Shown: positions 42,382-52,576, counted from the stretch's first letter. The stretch: 64,000 bases of DNA from Bacillus solitudinis (GCF_002797395.1 NZ_KZ454943.1:4551637-4615636); one strand, 5' to 3'. The notes: generated from the sequence alone by a model not told the origin. A program made the numbers and translations.

Positions 42382-44499
42382 CTATTTCCCTAAAACGAAA
42401 CGAATCTCCTGGTATGTCACTTCTTCTGGTAACTGCTCTTTAATCGGACGAAGGAATTCAGTTCCTACTTCATTGGCAACACTTTCAATTAAATGCCGTT
42501 TTTCATCGTTGACATACTGCTGTAAATTCAATGATTCGTCTTCTTGATAGGCTTTGATTAAATGATTCAAAATCGTTTGTTCTGAAAACTGTCTCTTTTT
42601 AGCAATGTCTGTAACTGACAATCCTTCCCCAAAAAGGGTCACTGTTTCAAGATAACTACCTTTTTTCCCCGATGAGGATTTCGCTTTCGGTGTATCAAGC
42701 GGGGGGCGTATATCTCCTGCAGGCTTCTTCTCCTCAAATGTTTGCAACACCGTAAGGAAAGATTCCCCATACTTTTGAAGTTTCTGCTCACCTACCCCTT
42801 GTATCTCGTTTAACTCTTCTAGTGTTATAGGGATAAATTGACTCATTTGTCGAAGGGTTTTATCTGAGAATACAAGATACGGTGGTATGTTTTGCGCATC
42901 AGCCAACTCCTTACGACACACCCGTAACGCTTCAAACACATCATCCTGTTGTTTTGGTGCATCATCGGTTTGGATCTCATTTTGAAACACTTCTTCGTCC
43001 CCTTTTAGGACGAACAAAGCCTTCTCGGTTAATTGCAAGGTCGGGTAAGATGAACCTGTTGGTTTAATATATTGTTCTGCTGATAAATAATCAATAAAAG
43101 CAGCCAGATTTTTTTGTGTCCAATTTTTCATAAGGCCATAGGTCGGTAATTGATTCAAGTCAAATTGTTTAATTTTTTGATTTTCTGAACCAATTAAAAT
43201 CTGAGCTACAATCGTCTTCCCGAATCTCTCTCGTGTTCGTTTCATACAAGAAAATACCATTTGCGCTTCTTTGGTTCGATTAATTTTCTCTCCTGAACGA
43301 TTGCAATTGCTACACTTTCCACAGCTTTCGTCCGCAACATCTCCGAAGTATCGAAGGATGTATTGCTGTAAACACATTTCCGTATGGCAATATGCCACCA
43401 TTTGTTGTAGCTTTTCATATTCTTGGGACTTTCTTTCTCCTTGTAAATCCGATTGATCAATAAAAAAAGACTGTGTCCGAATATCTTGCGCTGAAAAAAG
43501 AAGAACACACTCACTCACTTCGCCATCTCTTCCTGCTCTTCCAGCTTCTTGATAATAAGCTTCAATATTCTTAGGCAAGTTATAGTGAAGAACAAAGCGA
43601 ACGTTTGATTTATCAATACCCATCCCGAAGGCATTGGTTGCAACCATAATAGTGGTTTTATCATGAATAAATGCATCTTGATGTTTTTGTCGCAGTTGTT
43701 CCCCCATCCCACCATGATACATCCCAACCCGAAGGCCTTTTTTGTTTAATCGCTCATATAGTAACTCGACTTCTTTTCTCGTTGATGCATAAATGATACC
43801 AGCTTCATTTGCCCGATTCTGTATATAACGTTCAACATATCTCCATTTATCGGCTCCCTTTACAAGCTGAAACATTAAATTTTCTCGGCCGAATCCAGTA
43901 ATAAATACATTTTCATCATTTACATTAAGATGCTGTTGTAAATCACGACGTACATCCTCTGTCGCTGTTGCTGTTAAAGCAAGAACGGATGGCTTTATCG
44001 AAAGTTGATTTAGCCAGGTTGAAATTCGCAAATAACTCGGTCGAAAATCATGACCCCACTGAGACATACAGTGTGCTTCATCAATTGCTACGAGCGAAAT
44101 TTCTAGCTCGTCCAAAAAGGTTAAAAACGAATGCTGTTCGAGTCTTTCAGGAGCAATATAAACTAGCTTACATTGTCCCTCTTTAATTTGAGATAGTCGT
44201 TGTAATTCTTCTTGTTTTGATAATGTACTATTTAAAAAAGTAGCCGGTATTCCAACCTCTCCAAGTGCATCAACTTGATCCTTCATTAGCGAAATTAGTG
44301 GGGAGAGGACAAGTGTTATTCCAGGTAAAAGCAAGGCTGGTATTTGATAACAAATTGATTTCCCTCCCCCTGTTGGCATAATACCAATCGAATCATGACC
44401 ATTTAAAATCTGTTCAATAATTTGTTGCTGTCCTTCTCTAAACTGAGAATAGCCAAAATAATGTTTCAGTTGTTCCTCTGCCTGAAGAATTTTCACCAT
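42382..44499 (-). CDS. recQ: ATP-dependent DNA helicase RecQ
   Basis: A 705-residue RecQ helicase. Helicase motifs: PTGGGKSICYQIPAL (I), AIDEAHCMSQWGHDFR (II), TATATEDVRRDL (III), ATNAFGMGIDKSNVRFVLHYN (V), EAYYQEAGRAGRDG (VI). A zinc-binding module (CHTEMC...SCGKCSNC), winged helix, HRDC domain (about 515-590) and a C-terminal HTH segment follow. It unwinds DNA 3' to 5' in recombination repair. I start at 44499 (MVKILQAEEQLKHYFGY) because AAGGAAGG precedes it; the longer frame has no ribosome site. Confidence 0.96.
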   Translation of the reverse strand: MVKILQAEEQLKHYFGYSQFREGQQQIIEQILNGHDSIGIMPTGGGKSICYQIPALLLPGITLVLSPLISLMKDQVDALGEVGIPATFLNSTLSKQEELQRLSQIKEGQCKLVYIAPERLEQHSFLTFLDELEISLVAIDEAHCMSQWGHDFRPSYLRISTWLNQLSIKPSVLALTATATEDVRRDLQQHLNVNDENVFITGFGRENLMFQLVKGADKWRYVERYIQNRANEAGIIYASTRKEVELLYERLNKKGLRVGMYHGGMGEQLRQKHQDAFIHDKTTIMVATNAFGMGIDKSNVRFVLHYNLPKNIEAYYQEAGRAGRDGEVSECVLLFSAQDIRTQSFFIDQSDLQGERKSQEYEKLQQMVAYCHTEMCLQQYILRYFGDVADESCGKCSNCNRSGEKINRTKEAQMVFSCMKRTRERFGKTIVAQILIGSENQKIKQFDLNQLPTYGLMKNWTQKNLAAFIDYLSAEQYIKPTGSSYPTLQLTEKALFVLKGDEEVFQNEIQTDDAPKQQDDVFEALRVCRKELADAQNIPPYLVFSDKTLRQMSQFIPITLEELNEIQGVGEQKLQKYGESFLTVLQTFEEKKPAGDIRPPLDTPKAKSSSGKKGSYLETVTLFGEGLSVTDIAKKRQFSEQTILNHLIKAYQEDESLNLQQYVNDEKRHLIESVANEVGTEFLRPIKEQLPEEVTYQEIRFVLGK

Positions 44500-44579
44500 G
44501 GGCAACCTTCCTTTCCTACATAAAAAAAAACATTGAGGGAATTCTATCCTACACAATCAAATAAAAGAGGTGTTTTATT

Positions 44580-44846
44580 ATGCAAAGTTCCTTGAAAAGA
44601 ATCAATACGATATGTCTTTTTGTTATTACCGTAGTAATGCTTTCCCCTTTGCTAATCTACATGTTTACAGAAGCTTCATTTATCACTTCGCTTCGTCAAT
44701 TTCCACTCGATTATTCTCTCTATTTTGCTATTTTACTGGGGGCAATCATCGTTAATTACTCGATGAAATCCATGAAGCTGCTAACGATTACGATGCTTGC
44801 TACAGCAGCAGGTCTAATCGTATATTATTTCCGTGTTTGGACGTAG
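44580..44846 (+). CDS. Small membrane protein with three helices
   Basis: An 88-residue protein with three hydrophobic segments (about 9-29, 42-62, 66-84) and few charged residues. AAAGAGGTG precedes the ATG. It diverges from recQ. No known domain is recognised; the only loop of interest is TEASFITSLRQFPLDYS between the first two helices. Confidence 0.65.
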   Translation: MQSSLKRINTICLFVITVVMLSPLLIYMFTEASFITSLRQFPLDYSLYFAILLGAIIVNYSMKSMKLLTITMLATAAGLIVYYFRVWT

Positions 44847-45089
44847 TTCGTCTTTCTTTATCGTATCATGATTTATTATAAACCTCACCGTTTTTGATTT
44901 AAAAAAACTCTTAAGAAAGAGAGTACCAAAAAAATCTCGACTCTCATAGTTGGATTTTAGAACCGCCACCCACGTGTCAAAATCATTTTTTTTAAATTCA
45001 TAGATGAAACCCTTTGTTTTTGCATCAAAAAAAGGGTATTCTTATAGAGGTGAAATAATGTAATTTCGGACATTGGAGGCAATTCATAG

Positions 45090-46679
45090 ATGATTACTGT
45101 TACAAATGTAGGTCTACAATATGGGGACCGTAAATTATTCGAGGAAGTAAATATTAAGTTTACACCAGGAAACTGTTATGGGTTAATTGGTGCCAACGGA
45201 GCTGGTAAGTCCACGTTCCTAAAGATTTTATCTGGAGAAATTGAACCACAAGCTGGCGACGTCCATATGAAGCCAGGTCAACGTCTGGCAGTATTAAAAC
45301 AAAACCATTTTGAATACGAAGAGCACGAAGTATTAAACACCGTCATAATGGGCCATGCTCGCCTATATGAAGTAATGTTAGAAAAAGATGCCATTTATAT
45401 GAAGGAAGATTTTTCTGATGAAGACGGGATTAAAGCAGCAGAACTCGAAGGTGAATTTGCAGAATTAAACGGATGGGAAGCAGAATCAGAAGCTTCTATC
45501 CTTCTGAAAGGTTTAGGGATTTCCGAGGACGTTCATACAAAAAAAATGGGCGACTTAAGTGGGTCTGAAAAAGTAAAAGTATTACTTGCACAAGCATTAT
45601 TTGGTGACCCAGATGTACTCTTACTAGATGAGCCTACGAACCATCTTGATTTAAAGGCGATAAATTGGTTAGAAGAATTCCTTATTAACTTTGAAAATAC
45701 TGTCATTGTTGTTTCACATGACCGCTATTTCTTAAATAAAGTTTGTACACATATTGCTGATCTTGACTTTGGAAAAATCCAAATTTATGTGGGTAACTAT
45801 GATTTCTGGTATGAATCTAGTCAGCTAGCACTTAAATTAGCACAAGATGCAAACAAGAAAAAGGAAGAAAAGATAAAAGATCTTCAAGCCTTTGTTGCAA
45901 GGTTCAGCGCGAACGCTTCAAAGTCAAAGCAAGCCACGTCTCGAAAAAAATCGCTTGAAAAAATTTCACTTGATGACATTAAACCGTCATCACGAAAATA
46001 TCCTTATGTTCATTTTACGCCGGAACGTGAAATAGGCAATGATGTGCTGACTGTCGACAGCCTGTCAAAAACAATTGATGGGGTAAACGTCTTAAACAAT
46101 GTTAGCTTTTCGCTGAACAAGGATGATAAAATTACTCTTGTCGGAAATAATGAGATTGCTAAAACAACACTTTTTAAAATTTTAGCTGGTGAAATGGAAC
46201 CAGATAGTGGTAGCTATAAATGGGGTGTAACGACATCCCAGGCATATTTCCCAAAAGATAACTCAGAGTTCTTCGAAGGCTGCGAGATGAACATTGTTGA
46301 CTGGTTACGACAATATTCACCTCAAGATGATAGCGATACGTTTCTCCGTGGATTCCTTGGCCGTATGCTTTTCTCAGGAGAAGAAGTTTTAAAGAAGGCA
46401 AGTGTCTTATCAGGTGGAGAAAAAGTTCGCTGTATGCTCTCAAAAATGATGCTTAGCGGTGCGAATGTTCTTTTACTTGATGAACCAACGAACCATCTTG
46501 ATTTAGAATCCATTACTGCAGTAAATAATGGACTGATTAATTATAAAGGTTCGATGATTTTTTCTTCTCATGATCATCAATTTAATGAAACAATTGCCAA
46601 CCGTGTTATCGAAATTACCGAGGATGGAATTATCGATAAGCAAATGACGTACAATGAATTTCTACAAGTTGCAAAATAA
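45090..46679 (+). CDS. ykpA: ABC-F family ATPase (YkpA/YbiT type)
   Basis: A 529-residue protein with two ABC ATPase domains and no membrane segment, as in ABC-F translation factors. Domain 1: Walker A GANGAGKSTF, signature LSGSEKVKVLL (Ser in place of the second Gly), Walker B VLLLDEPTNHLDL. The linker (about 245-300) is charged and helical (KKKEEKIKDLQAFVARF). Domain 2: the Walker A is degenerate, GNNEIAKTT, while signature LSGGEKVRC and Walker B VLLLDEPTNHLDL are intact. It probably acts on ribosomes. The gene has its own terminator. Confidence 0.93.
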   Translation: MITVTNVGLQYGDRKLFEEVNIKFTPGNCYGLIGANGAGKSTFLKILSGEIEPQAGDVHMKPGQRLAVLKQNHFEYEEHEVLNTVIMGHARLYEVMLEKDAIYMKEDFSDEDGIKAAELEGEFAELNGWEAESEASILLKGLGISEDVHTKKMGDLSGSEKVKVLLAQALFGDPDVLLLDEPTNHLDLKAINWLEEFLINFENTVIVVSHDRYFLNKVCTHIADLDFGKIQIYVGNYDFWYESSQLALKLAQDANKKKEEKIKDLQAFVARFSANASKSKQATSRKKSLEKISLDDIKPSSRKYPYVHFTPEREIGNDVLTVDSLSKTIDGVNVLNNVSFSLNKDDKITLVGNNEIAKTTLFKILAGEMEPDSGSYKWGVTTSQAYFPKDNSEFFEGCEMNIVDWLRQYSPQDDSDTFLRGFLGRMLFSGEEVLKKASVLSGGEKVRCMLSKMMLSGANVLLLDEPTNHLDLESITAVNNGLINYKGSMIFSSHDHQFNETIANRVIEITEDGIIDKQMTYNEFLQVAK

Positions 46680-46705
46680 ATAGTATGCTTCAATAGCTCA
46701 ATTAA

Positions 46706-46745
46706 AGGATGCCCAAGGTCAATGACCACTTTCGGGCATCCTTTT
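46706..46745 (+). terminator. Terminator of the ABC-F gene
   Basis: AAAGGATGCCC and GGGCATCCTTT with a 20-base loop, followed by TTTATT. Confidence 0.88.
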
Positions 46746-46940
46746 TATTCTTTTACGGCGACTTTGTAACAGTCCTAAGTTAATATCTCAGTCCATTGTC
46801 CCCTCCCCTACACAACTTCCTTTTTATCAAAAAGCAAAAAAGTCCATGCAAGCTGATAAGGAAATCCATGTTTAATACATACAATTTGCTTTATTCTAAT
46901 TTTACACACAATAAACCGTTTTCAAAAGGAGGAAATACGC

Positions 46941-48716
46941 TTGGAATCTAAATCGATTGTTAAACAACATTTAATTAGACATAAATGGCAATATATTTTT
47001 GGTGTGATATTATTGTCCATCTCTTGTTTATTTCAATTACTGATTCCAACATTTTTAGAACGCTTTGCGGACAGTATCCAAGACGAAACCGTCAATACAG
47101 GCCTACTTATCCGTTTAGCAATTAGTATTGTTATCGTTGGATTTATTATTGCATTCTTTCGCTCCTTTAGTAGAATTTATATTTTTCGGTTATCAAGAAT
47201 TCTTGAGAAGCGTGTTCGTCACCGGCTCTTTACTCACTGGGTTAAGCTTCCCTCTCAGTATTTCAATAAAAACCGTATTGGAGACTTAATGTCGCACGCC
47301 ATTAATGACGTTAATGTTATCCGTGAAGTTGCCATGGGAGGGGTGTTTCTCACTATTGAGGTGGTGATATTAATCACTGTCGCGGTTGTGGCAATGGGAA
47401 TAACCATTAATGCATGGTTAACGCTACTCGTCATTCTCCCATTACCTGGATTAACGATTTTAGCTTATAAGTTTCGTTTCCAAATACAAGATCGCTCCAC
47501 AAAAGTTCAAGAAGCCATTAGTCATCTTACAAGCACTGTACAAGAATTTTGTTCGGGCATTCGGGTAATTAAAGCATATACTCAAGAAAAGGATGAACGT
47601 CAAAAGTTTGAAAATGAAAACCAGAAAAATGTTTTCGCAAATCAACAACTTATCCTAACCAATTCGATATTTAACTCAGTAAGTATTGCTATTGTTGGTT
47701 TAAGCTACTTACTCTCGATTTTTTTTGGTGGGATGCTCGTCATGAATGGAACAATAACTCTGGGAGAATTTGTTGCCTTTAATACCTATTTATCATTATT
47801 AATTGCCCCTGTTGAAAACCTCGGAAAAGTTATCAATATTTTACAACGTGGTTGGGCTTCAAATAAGCGATTACGTACAATTTTAAATACAAAACCTGAA
47901 GTGACAGATGAAGAAGATGTTCTAGAGAATGTTACCATTCAAGGAGATATTAAGATTAGAAATCTGACATTTTCTTATCCAGATAGTAAAGAAATTGCAT
48001 TAAATAATATTAATCTATCGATTCCATGTGGCACGAGTTTAGCTATTGTCGGGAAGGTTGGGAGCGGAAAAACGACACTTATCAACCTATTGCTTCGCAT
48101 TTATAATCCACCTAGAAAGACTATTTTTATTGACGGTTATGATTTATATCAGATTCCGTTAAATACGTTGCGACACTCAGTCGGGATTGTTCCACAGGAA
48201 AATTTCCTATTTTCCTCAACAATTGGGGAGAATATTGCTTTTGATCCCGCTGATTATAACGAACAAGAAATTACGGAGGCCGCAAAGTTAGCACAAGTTT
48301 ACGATAATATTATTGAATTTCCAAAACATTTTCAAACGCCTTTAGGTGAACGAGGCATTTCTCTCTCGGGTGGGCAACGTCAACGATTAAGCATTGCCCG
48401 TTCATTAATTAAGAAAAGCGAAATTCTTATTTTTGATGATAGTCTTTCTGCAGTGGATGCAGTGACCGAGGAAAAAATTCTTAAAGGACTTCGCGAACAA
48501 ATGAAAAACCGGACAACAATTATTGTAAGTCATCGCATTTCTTCCATTCAAGATGCTGATCAAATAATTGTAATGGATCAGGGCCAGATTGTTGAGCAAG
48601 GAACTCACGACTCGCTAGTTCTCCAACGTGGTATGTATCAGAGCATGTATGCTAAGCAAAGCCTAAAACATGTTCCAGCCTTACCAAAATTCTCAATTAA
48701 GAGAAACAGGAGGTAA
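46941..48716 (+). CDS. yheI: Heterodimeric multidrug ABC exporter, degenerate half (YheI/BmrC-like)
   Basis: A 591-residue ABC exporter half with six membrane helices then an ATPase. Walker A GKVGSGKTT, Q-loop IVPQENFLFS, signature LSGGQRQR, Walker B ILIFDDSLSAVD with Asp in place of the catalytic Glu, and H-loop IIVSHRIS. The Asp is the mark of the BmrC-type subunit in heterodimeric exporters. It starts at a TTG (46941) after AAAAGGAGG. Three bases separate its stop from the partner gene at 48720. Confidence 0.93.
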   Translation: MESKSIVKQHLIRHKWQYIFGVILLSISCLFQLLIPTFLERFADSIQDETVNTGLLIRLAISIVIVGFIIAFFRSFSRIYIFRLSRILEKRVRHRLFTHWVKLPSQYFNKNRIGDLMSHAINDVNVIREVAMGGVFLTIEVVILITVAVVAMGITINAWLTLLVILPLPGLTILAYKFRFQIQDRSTKVQEAISHLTSTVQEFCSGIRVIKAYTQEKDERQKFENENQKNVFANQQLILTNSIFNSVSIAIVGLSYLLSIFFGGMLVMNGTITLGEFVAFNTYLSLLIAPVENLGKVINILQRGWASNKRLRTILNTKPEVTDEEDVLENVTIQGDIKIRNLTFSYPDSKEIALNNINLSIPCGTSLAIVGKVGSGKTTLINLLLRIYNPPRKTIFIDGYDLYQIPLNTLRHSVGIVPQENFLFSSTIGENIAFDPADYNEQEITEAAKLAQVYDNIIEFPKHFQTPLGERGISLSGGQRQRLSIARSLIKKSEILIFDDSLSAVDAVTEEKILKGLREQMKNRTTIIVSHRISSIQDADQIIVMDQGQIVEQGTHDSLVLQRGMYQSMYAKQSLKHVPALPKFSIKRNRR

Positions 48717-48719
48717 TGA

Positions 48720-50543
48720 ATGAATATTCATGATGAAAAAGACTACGTTCAAGTTGTAGATAGAAAGCTTTTATTAAAATTACTTCGGTATGCAAAACCT
48801 TATTGGAAGAAAATCGTCATTTCATTTTTCTTAGCAATAATCTTTGTTGGTGCCACACTAGCTCAACCATATTTAATTAAAGTGGCAATTGATGACTACT
48901 TGACGGTTCAGACTTCTTTTCAAGAAAGCTTTCAGGGTTTTTCTATGATTGCCGCCCTATTTTTAGGAACTATTATTCTAGCTTCACTGCTAACATATTT
49001 TCAAGATAGATTGCTCCAGTTTACAGGTCAATCAATTATCTTTGATATTCGTCAGACAATTTTTAAACACCTCTCCACAATGCAGATGCAGTTCTTTGAC
49101 AGGAATCCTGTAGGTCGGCTAGTTACAAGGGTTACACATGATACAGAGGCTTTAAATCAGTTATACTCACAGGTTATCGTTAATCTTGTGAAAGAAATAC
49201 TAATTTTAATTGGTATTTTCTTTATAATGCTACAAATGAGCGTGCGCTTAACATTAATTAGCTTTACGGTCATACCTGTCTTGCTTATTTTAAGCGTGTT
49301 CTATAAGAAACTCATTCGGCATGCGCATCGGTATACAAGACTACTATTATCCAAATTAAATTCTAATCTAGCAGAAAATTTATCAGGTATCCGAATTATT
49401 CAACTTTTCACAAGGGAAAATAAACAAATCAAACAATTTGACCAATTAAATGAAGAACACTATCGAGCAGGCATGCGGGCAACGATAGTGAACTCCATTT
49501 TCAACCCAGCAATTGGTTTCTTAGGTAACATTGCATTGGCCCTGATTATTTGGTATGGCGGAATGGGCATGATGGGTGGCGCCTTAACCTTCGGTGTTGT
49601 TTATGCTTTCACCCACTACATTCGCCAATTTTTTCAACCTTTAATGGCACTTGCAGACAGGTATAATCAAATTCAAACGGCAATGGCATCGGCTGAACGG
49701 ATTTTTGACATGCTTGAAGAGCAACCGGCAATTGAAAATCATCCGGACGCTGTTGCTTTGCCGAAAACTATCCACGGTGAAATAAAATTTGAACATGTCT
49801 GGTTTGCATATCAGGATCAAGAATGGGTTCTAAAAGATATTAATTTTCAAATACAAAGAGGAGAAACTGTTGCTTTTGTAGGTGCAACAGGAGCGGGTAA
49901 GAGTTCGATCATTAACTTAATATCACGTTTTTATGATATTCAAAAAGGTTCTATTACCATCGATGGCTATAATATTAAGAAAACTAAATTAACTGATTTA
50001 CGAACAAGGGTAGGCATCATTCAACAAGACCCCTATATCTTCACTGGCGATGTCACGCATAATATTCGTCTTCATCACAAACATTTATCAGAGGAAGATG
50101 TTATGAACTTAACCCGTTCCATCGGCCTTGAAGATTTTATTGAAAGTTTACCAAACGGTTATCAAACACTACTTGGAGAGCAAGGGATCATTTTATCAAG
50201 TGGTCAAAGACAATTAATTTCATTCCTGAGGGCACTAGCCTTTAACCCAGACATTCTTATTCTAGACGAAGCCACAGCCAATATTGACACACAGACAGAA
50301 GAATTAATTCAACGAGCTTTAAAAAAATTATCGAAGGATAGAACGACAATTATCGTCGCCCACCGCTTGTCCACGATTCAGGATGCAGATCGAATAATCG
50401 TTCTGGATAAAGGGCTCCTAAAAGAATCTGGAACACATAATGATCTTCTTAAACGTAAAGGAATTTATTTTCAGCTTTTTGAAATTCAAAACAAAGAAGT
50501 TTCTAAAAAAAGCAACCAGGTTTGTTCTCCTCATATCCAATAA
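48720..50543 (+). CDS. yheH: Heterodimeric multidrug ABC exporter, catalytic half (YheH/BmrD-like)
   Basis: A 607-residue ABC exporter half: membrane domain (about 30-330) and ATPase with Walker A GATGAGKSS, Q-loop IIQQDPYIFTG, signature LSSGQRQL (non-canonical Ser), Walker B ILILDEATANID with intact Glu, and H-loop IIVAHRLS. The Ser in the signature and the Asp in the partner's Walker B belong to the same composite site, so one site is degenerate and one is intact, the pattern of BmrC-BmrD. AGGAGGTAATG lies at the junction with the upstream gene. Confidence 0.93.
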   Translation: MNIHDEKDYVQVVDRKLLLKLLRYAKPYWKKIVISFFLAIIFVGATLAQPYLIKVAIDDYLTVQTSFQESFQGFSMIAALFLGTIILASLLTYFQDRLLQFTGQSIIFDIRQTIFKHLSTMQMQFFDRNPVGRLVTRVTHDTEALNQLYSQVIVNLVKEILILIGIFFIMLQMSVRLTLISFTVIPVLLILSVFYKKLIRHAHRYTRLLLSKLNSNLAENLSGIRIIQLFTRENKQIKQFDQLNEEHYRAGMRATIVNSIFNPAIGFLGNIALALIIWYGGMGMMGGALTFGVVYAFTHYIRQFFQPLMALADRYNQIQTAMASAERIFDMLEEQPAIENHPDAVALPKTIHGEIKFEHVWFAYQDQEWVLKDINFQIQRGETVAFVGATGAGKSSIINLISRFYDIQKGSITIDGYNIKKTKLTDLRTRVGIIQQDPYIFTGDVTHNIRLHHKHLSEEDVMNLTRSIGLEDFIESLPNGYQTLLGEQGIILSSGQRQLISFLRALAFNPDILILDEATANIDTQTEELIQRALKKLSKDRTTIIVAHRLSTIQDADRIIVLDKGLLKESGTHNDLLKRKGIYFQLFEIQNKEVSKKSNQVCSPHIQ

Positions 50544-50549
50544 ATTTAG

Positions 50550-50588
50550 TATTCTCACCGTCATTACTCTAGAAGACGGTGAGAATAA
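50550..50588. terminator. Terminator of the ABC exporter operon
   Basis: TATTCTCACCGTC and GACGGTGAGAATA form a perfect 13-base stem followed by AAAAC, without a T-run on the plus strand. Confidence 0.7.
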
Positions 50589-50625
50589 AACTAAAGAAAA
50601 AGATGGTGTTCTATAGGCATTTCAA

Positions 50626-51489
50626 TCATTTTGAAGGTAACGTTAATTTCGTTTTATGTTTTTTTGCAAATTCAGTAGGTGACACGCCCACCACTTTTTT
50701 AAATGTGCGACTAAAGAAAAATTCATCTTGGTAGCCAACACTTTGCGAGATTTCTTTTAACCTAGAATCAGAAAACACAATTAACTCTTTTGCACGATCC
50801 ATTCTCAAGTGTCTTAAATAATCCATTGGGCTATACCCAATAAATTTCTTAAATAATCTAGAATAGTGACTTACGCTCATCCCAGCCATCTGAGCTAAAT
50901 TTTCCAACGTAATAGCCTCTTGGTAGTGACTAGTTAAATAATCAACCGTTCTATCAATTGCATTTGTAGTATTACCCGTTAAATTTTGTGAACGAAAATC
51001 TTGAATTATCATTAATAGTAGCTCCCAAAAAAGTAGCTTTCGTTTCATCGCAACAATGGCCCCACGTCTTTTTCTTAAGTGAAGGATTTGTTCAAGTAAA
51101 TTAATGATATGAGCAGAATTTTGCACATTATACATGCCGGACATTGGAAAAGAAACGTCTCTTTCTTCTCCAAAGGTCCATTGTTCTTTTTCCATAAAAG
51201 CAGATGCGTAGGTAAATCGAATAAAATAGTATTCTAACGGCTCCTCAATATCTGTTTTACGTTCACAAACCATACTCGGTTCGAAAAAAAATAATTTACC
51301 AGATTCCACTGGATAACTTGTTCCATTTATTATAAAATCACCCTTCCCCTTAGCAATAAACCAGAGAGAATGAAAAGATTGCTGTCTTGGGTCATGGTAC
51401 CAAGTGGGTTCACATTGCTTATATCCAACTAAATTTATTGAAAAAACAAGTTGGTTTAGTTTCGTCAGAACTTCTCCTAGTTTTATCAT
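50626..51489 (-). CDS. AraC-family transcriptional regulator with cupin-like sensor
   Basis: A 287-residue protein. The N-terminal cupin-like domain (about 25-130: HSLWFIAKGKGDFIINGTSYPVESGKLFFF) probably binds a sugar. The C-terminal AraC domain (about 185-280) has two helix-turn-helix motifs: TLENLAQMAGMSVSHYSRLFKKFIGYSP and LKEISQSVGYQDEFFFSRTFKKVVGVSP. No target genes are adjacent; the ABC exporter converges on it and a DedA gene follows the opposite direction upstream on the same strand. Confidence 0.93.
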   Translation of the reverse strand: MIKLGEVLTKLNQLVFSINLVGYKQCEPTWYHDPRQQSFHSLWFIAKGKGDFIINGTSYPVESGKLFFFEPSMVCERKTDIEEPLEYYFIRFTYASAFMEKEQWTFGEERDVSFPMSGMYNVQNSAHIINLLEQILHLRKRRGAIVAMKRKLLFWELLLMIIQDFRSQNLTGNTTNAIDRTVDYLTSHYQEAITLENLAQMAGMSVSHYSRLFKKFIGYSPMDYLRHLRMDRAKELIVFSDSRLKEISQSVGYQDEFFFSRTFKKVVGVSPTEFAKKHKTKLTLPSK

Positions 51490-51586
51490 CTCTATTCTCC
51501 TTCTTCATGTAATAACAACGTTGTTAAAATGCGGTGAACGTCTCTCTTATTGATGTAACATCATAAGAGAGAAATGAGAGATTCAT

Positions 51587-52198
51587 TTAAGAATGCATAT
51601 ATGGCTCTTTCTGGTTTTTCTTTTTTTTCTTAACTATTTGAAAGATAATAACTATTACTACTGTTGCACAAGCTACAAAGATAACTTGGTCAATAAACGT
51701 CGTCCAGTTAGTAATCGAACGACCGAAGTGAAGACCGAGGAAAAAGTAAATACTCATCCACACAAAAGCAGAACTAAAGCCTATTAAGGCAAAACGGCGA
51801 TAGGAAATATCTGATATTCCGACACTAAAAGGGATTGCGTGCCGTATAAAAGGAAAAAAGTAGCTAAATGAAGTCGCCTTTAATCCATATTGCTCCAATA
51901 ATTCTTTCCCTTTATCTGCATTTTTCTGCCAAATTGAGTTTGGTTTAAACGAAATATGAGCTTTCTTGCTAACTAGAGACCCTATGGTATATAAAATCGT
52001 GCCGTGGAAAAAAATAGATAAATAGATAATTAAAAAACTAGGAATCGGGTCTAATAGATAAGTTGTTGCAAGCCAGCCACCGCTCATTATTAGCAGTTCA
52101 TTAGGAACAGGAAATAGAAATAAACCAATTGTAAAAACTAAAAGAAGTGCGACATAGCCATGACTTTGAATAAATTGAATAATAGTGGCTGTATCCAT
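51587..52198 (-). CDS. DedA family membrane protein (SNARE-associated/VTT domain)
   Basis: A 203-residue DedA-family protein. FLFPVPNELLIMSGGWLA is the conserved half-helix with the acidic residue, and FFPFIRHAIPFSVGISDISYRRF has the conserved arginine motif. The family flips or recycles polyprenyl-phosphate or phospholipid carriers. The C-terminus is very basic (VKKKKKNQKE). The neighbouring AraC regulator follows 97 bases downstream on the same strand. Confidence 0.92.
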   Translation of the reverse strand: MDTATIIQFIQSHGYVALLLVFTIGLFLFPVPNELLIMSGGWLATTYLLDPIPSFLIIYLSIFFHGTILYTIGSLVSKKAHISFKPNSIWQKNADKGKELLEQYGLKATSFSYFFPFIRHAIPFSVGISDISYRRFALIGFSSAFVWMSIYFFLGLHFGRSITNWTTFIDQVIFVACATVVIVIIFQIVKKKKKNQKEPYMHS

Positions 52199-52332
52199 CC
52201 AATCACTCCTTTTTATCCGACCATTTATTACCTAAAATATACAGTAAATACAAAACTTTAGCAATGAAATTACTCAAGTTACAAGTTACTATCTCAAAAG
52301 TATATGGTACGGATCCGTTTATTACATTGCTG

Positions 52333-52376
52333 AGGGTGTGTCATCAGGCCAAAAACCGACCTACTGACACACCCCC
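52333..52376. terminator. Hairpin between dedA and the 66-residue gene
   Basis: GGGTGTGTCA and TGACACACCC form a 10-base stem with no T-run, directly beyond the stop of the 66-residue gene. Confidence 0.6.
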
Positions 52377-52576
52377 TATCCTTTAAAGTAGTCCTTGTAA
52401 TACCCGCCGATTTTTCCTGTGTTATCAATAACAAAATAGAACTCTTCTGTTTCATTTTTTAGTTCGTAGGTTTTGCCGGTAGTTAATGCCCGGTTAACCA
52501 TATATTTTTTGGCGTCCGTATGTATACATTCCACATCTCGAATTGTTTTATTATCTAACCAATGCTGATGGATCAT
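52376..52576 (-). CDS. Small conserved Bacillaceae protein (possibly DUF6501)
   Basis: A 66-residue protein: IHTDAKKYMVNRALTTGKTYE and NETEEFYFVIDNTGKIGGYY look like a compact beta-rich domain. From memory it resembles the short conserved family listed as DUF6501, whose function is not known. GGAGGAGAC precedes the ATG. The gene is transcribed alone. Confidence 0.75.
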   Translation of the reverse strand: MIHQHWLDNKTIRDVECIHTDAKKYMVNRALTTGKTYELKNETEEFYFVIDNTGKIGGYYKDYFKG

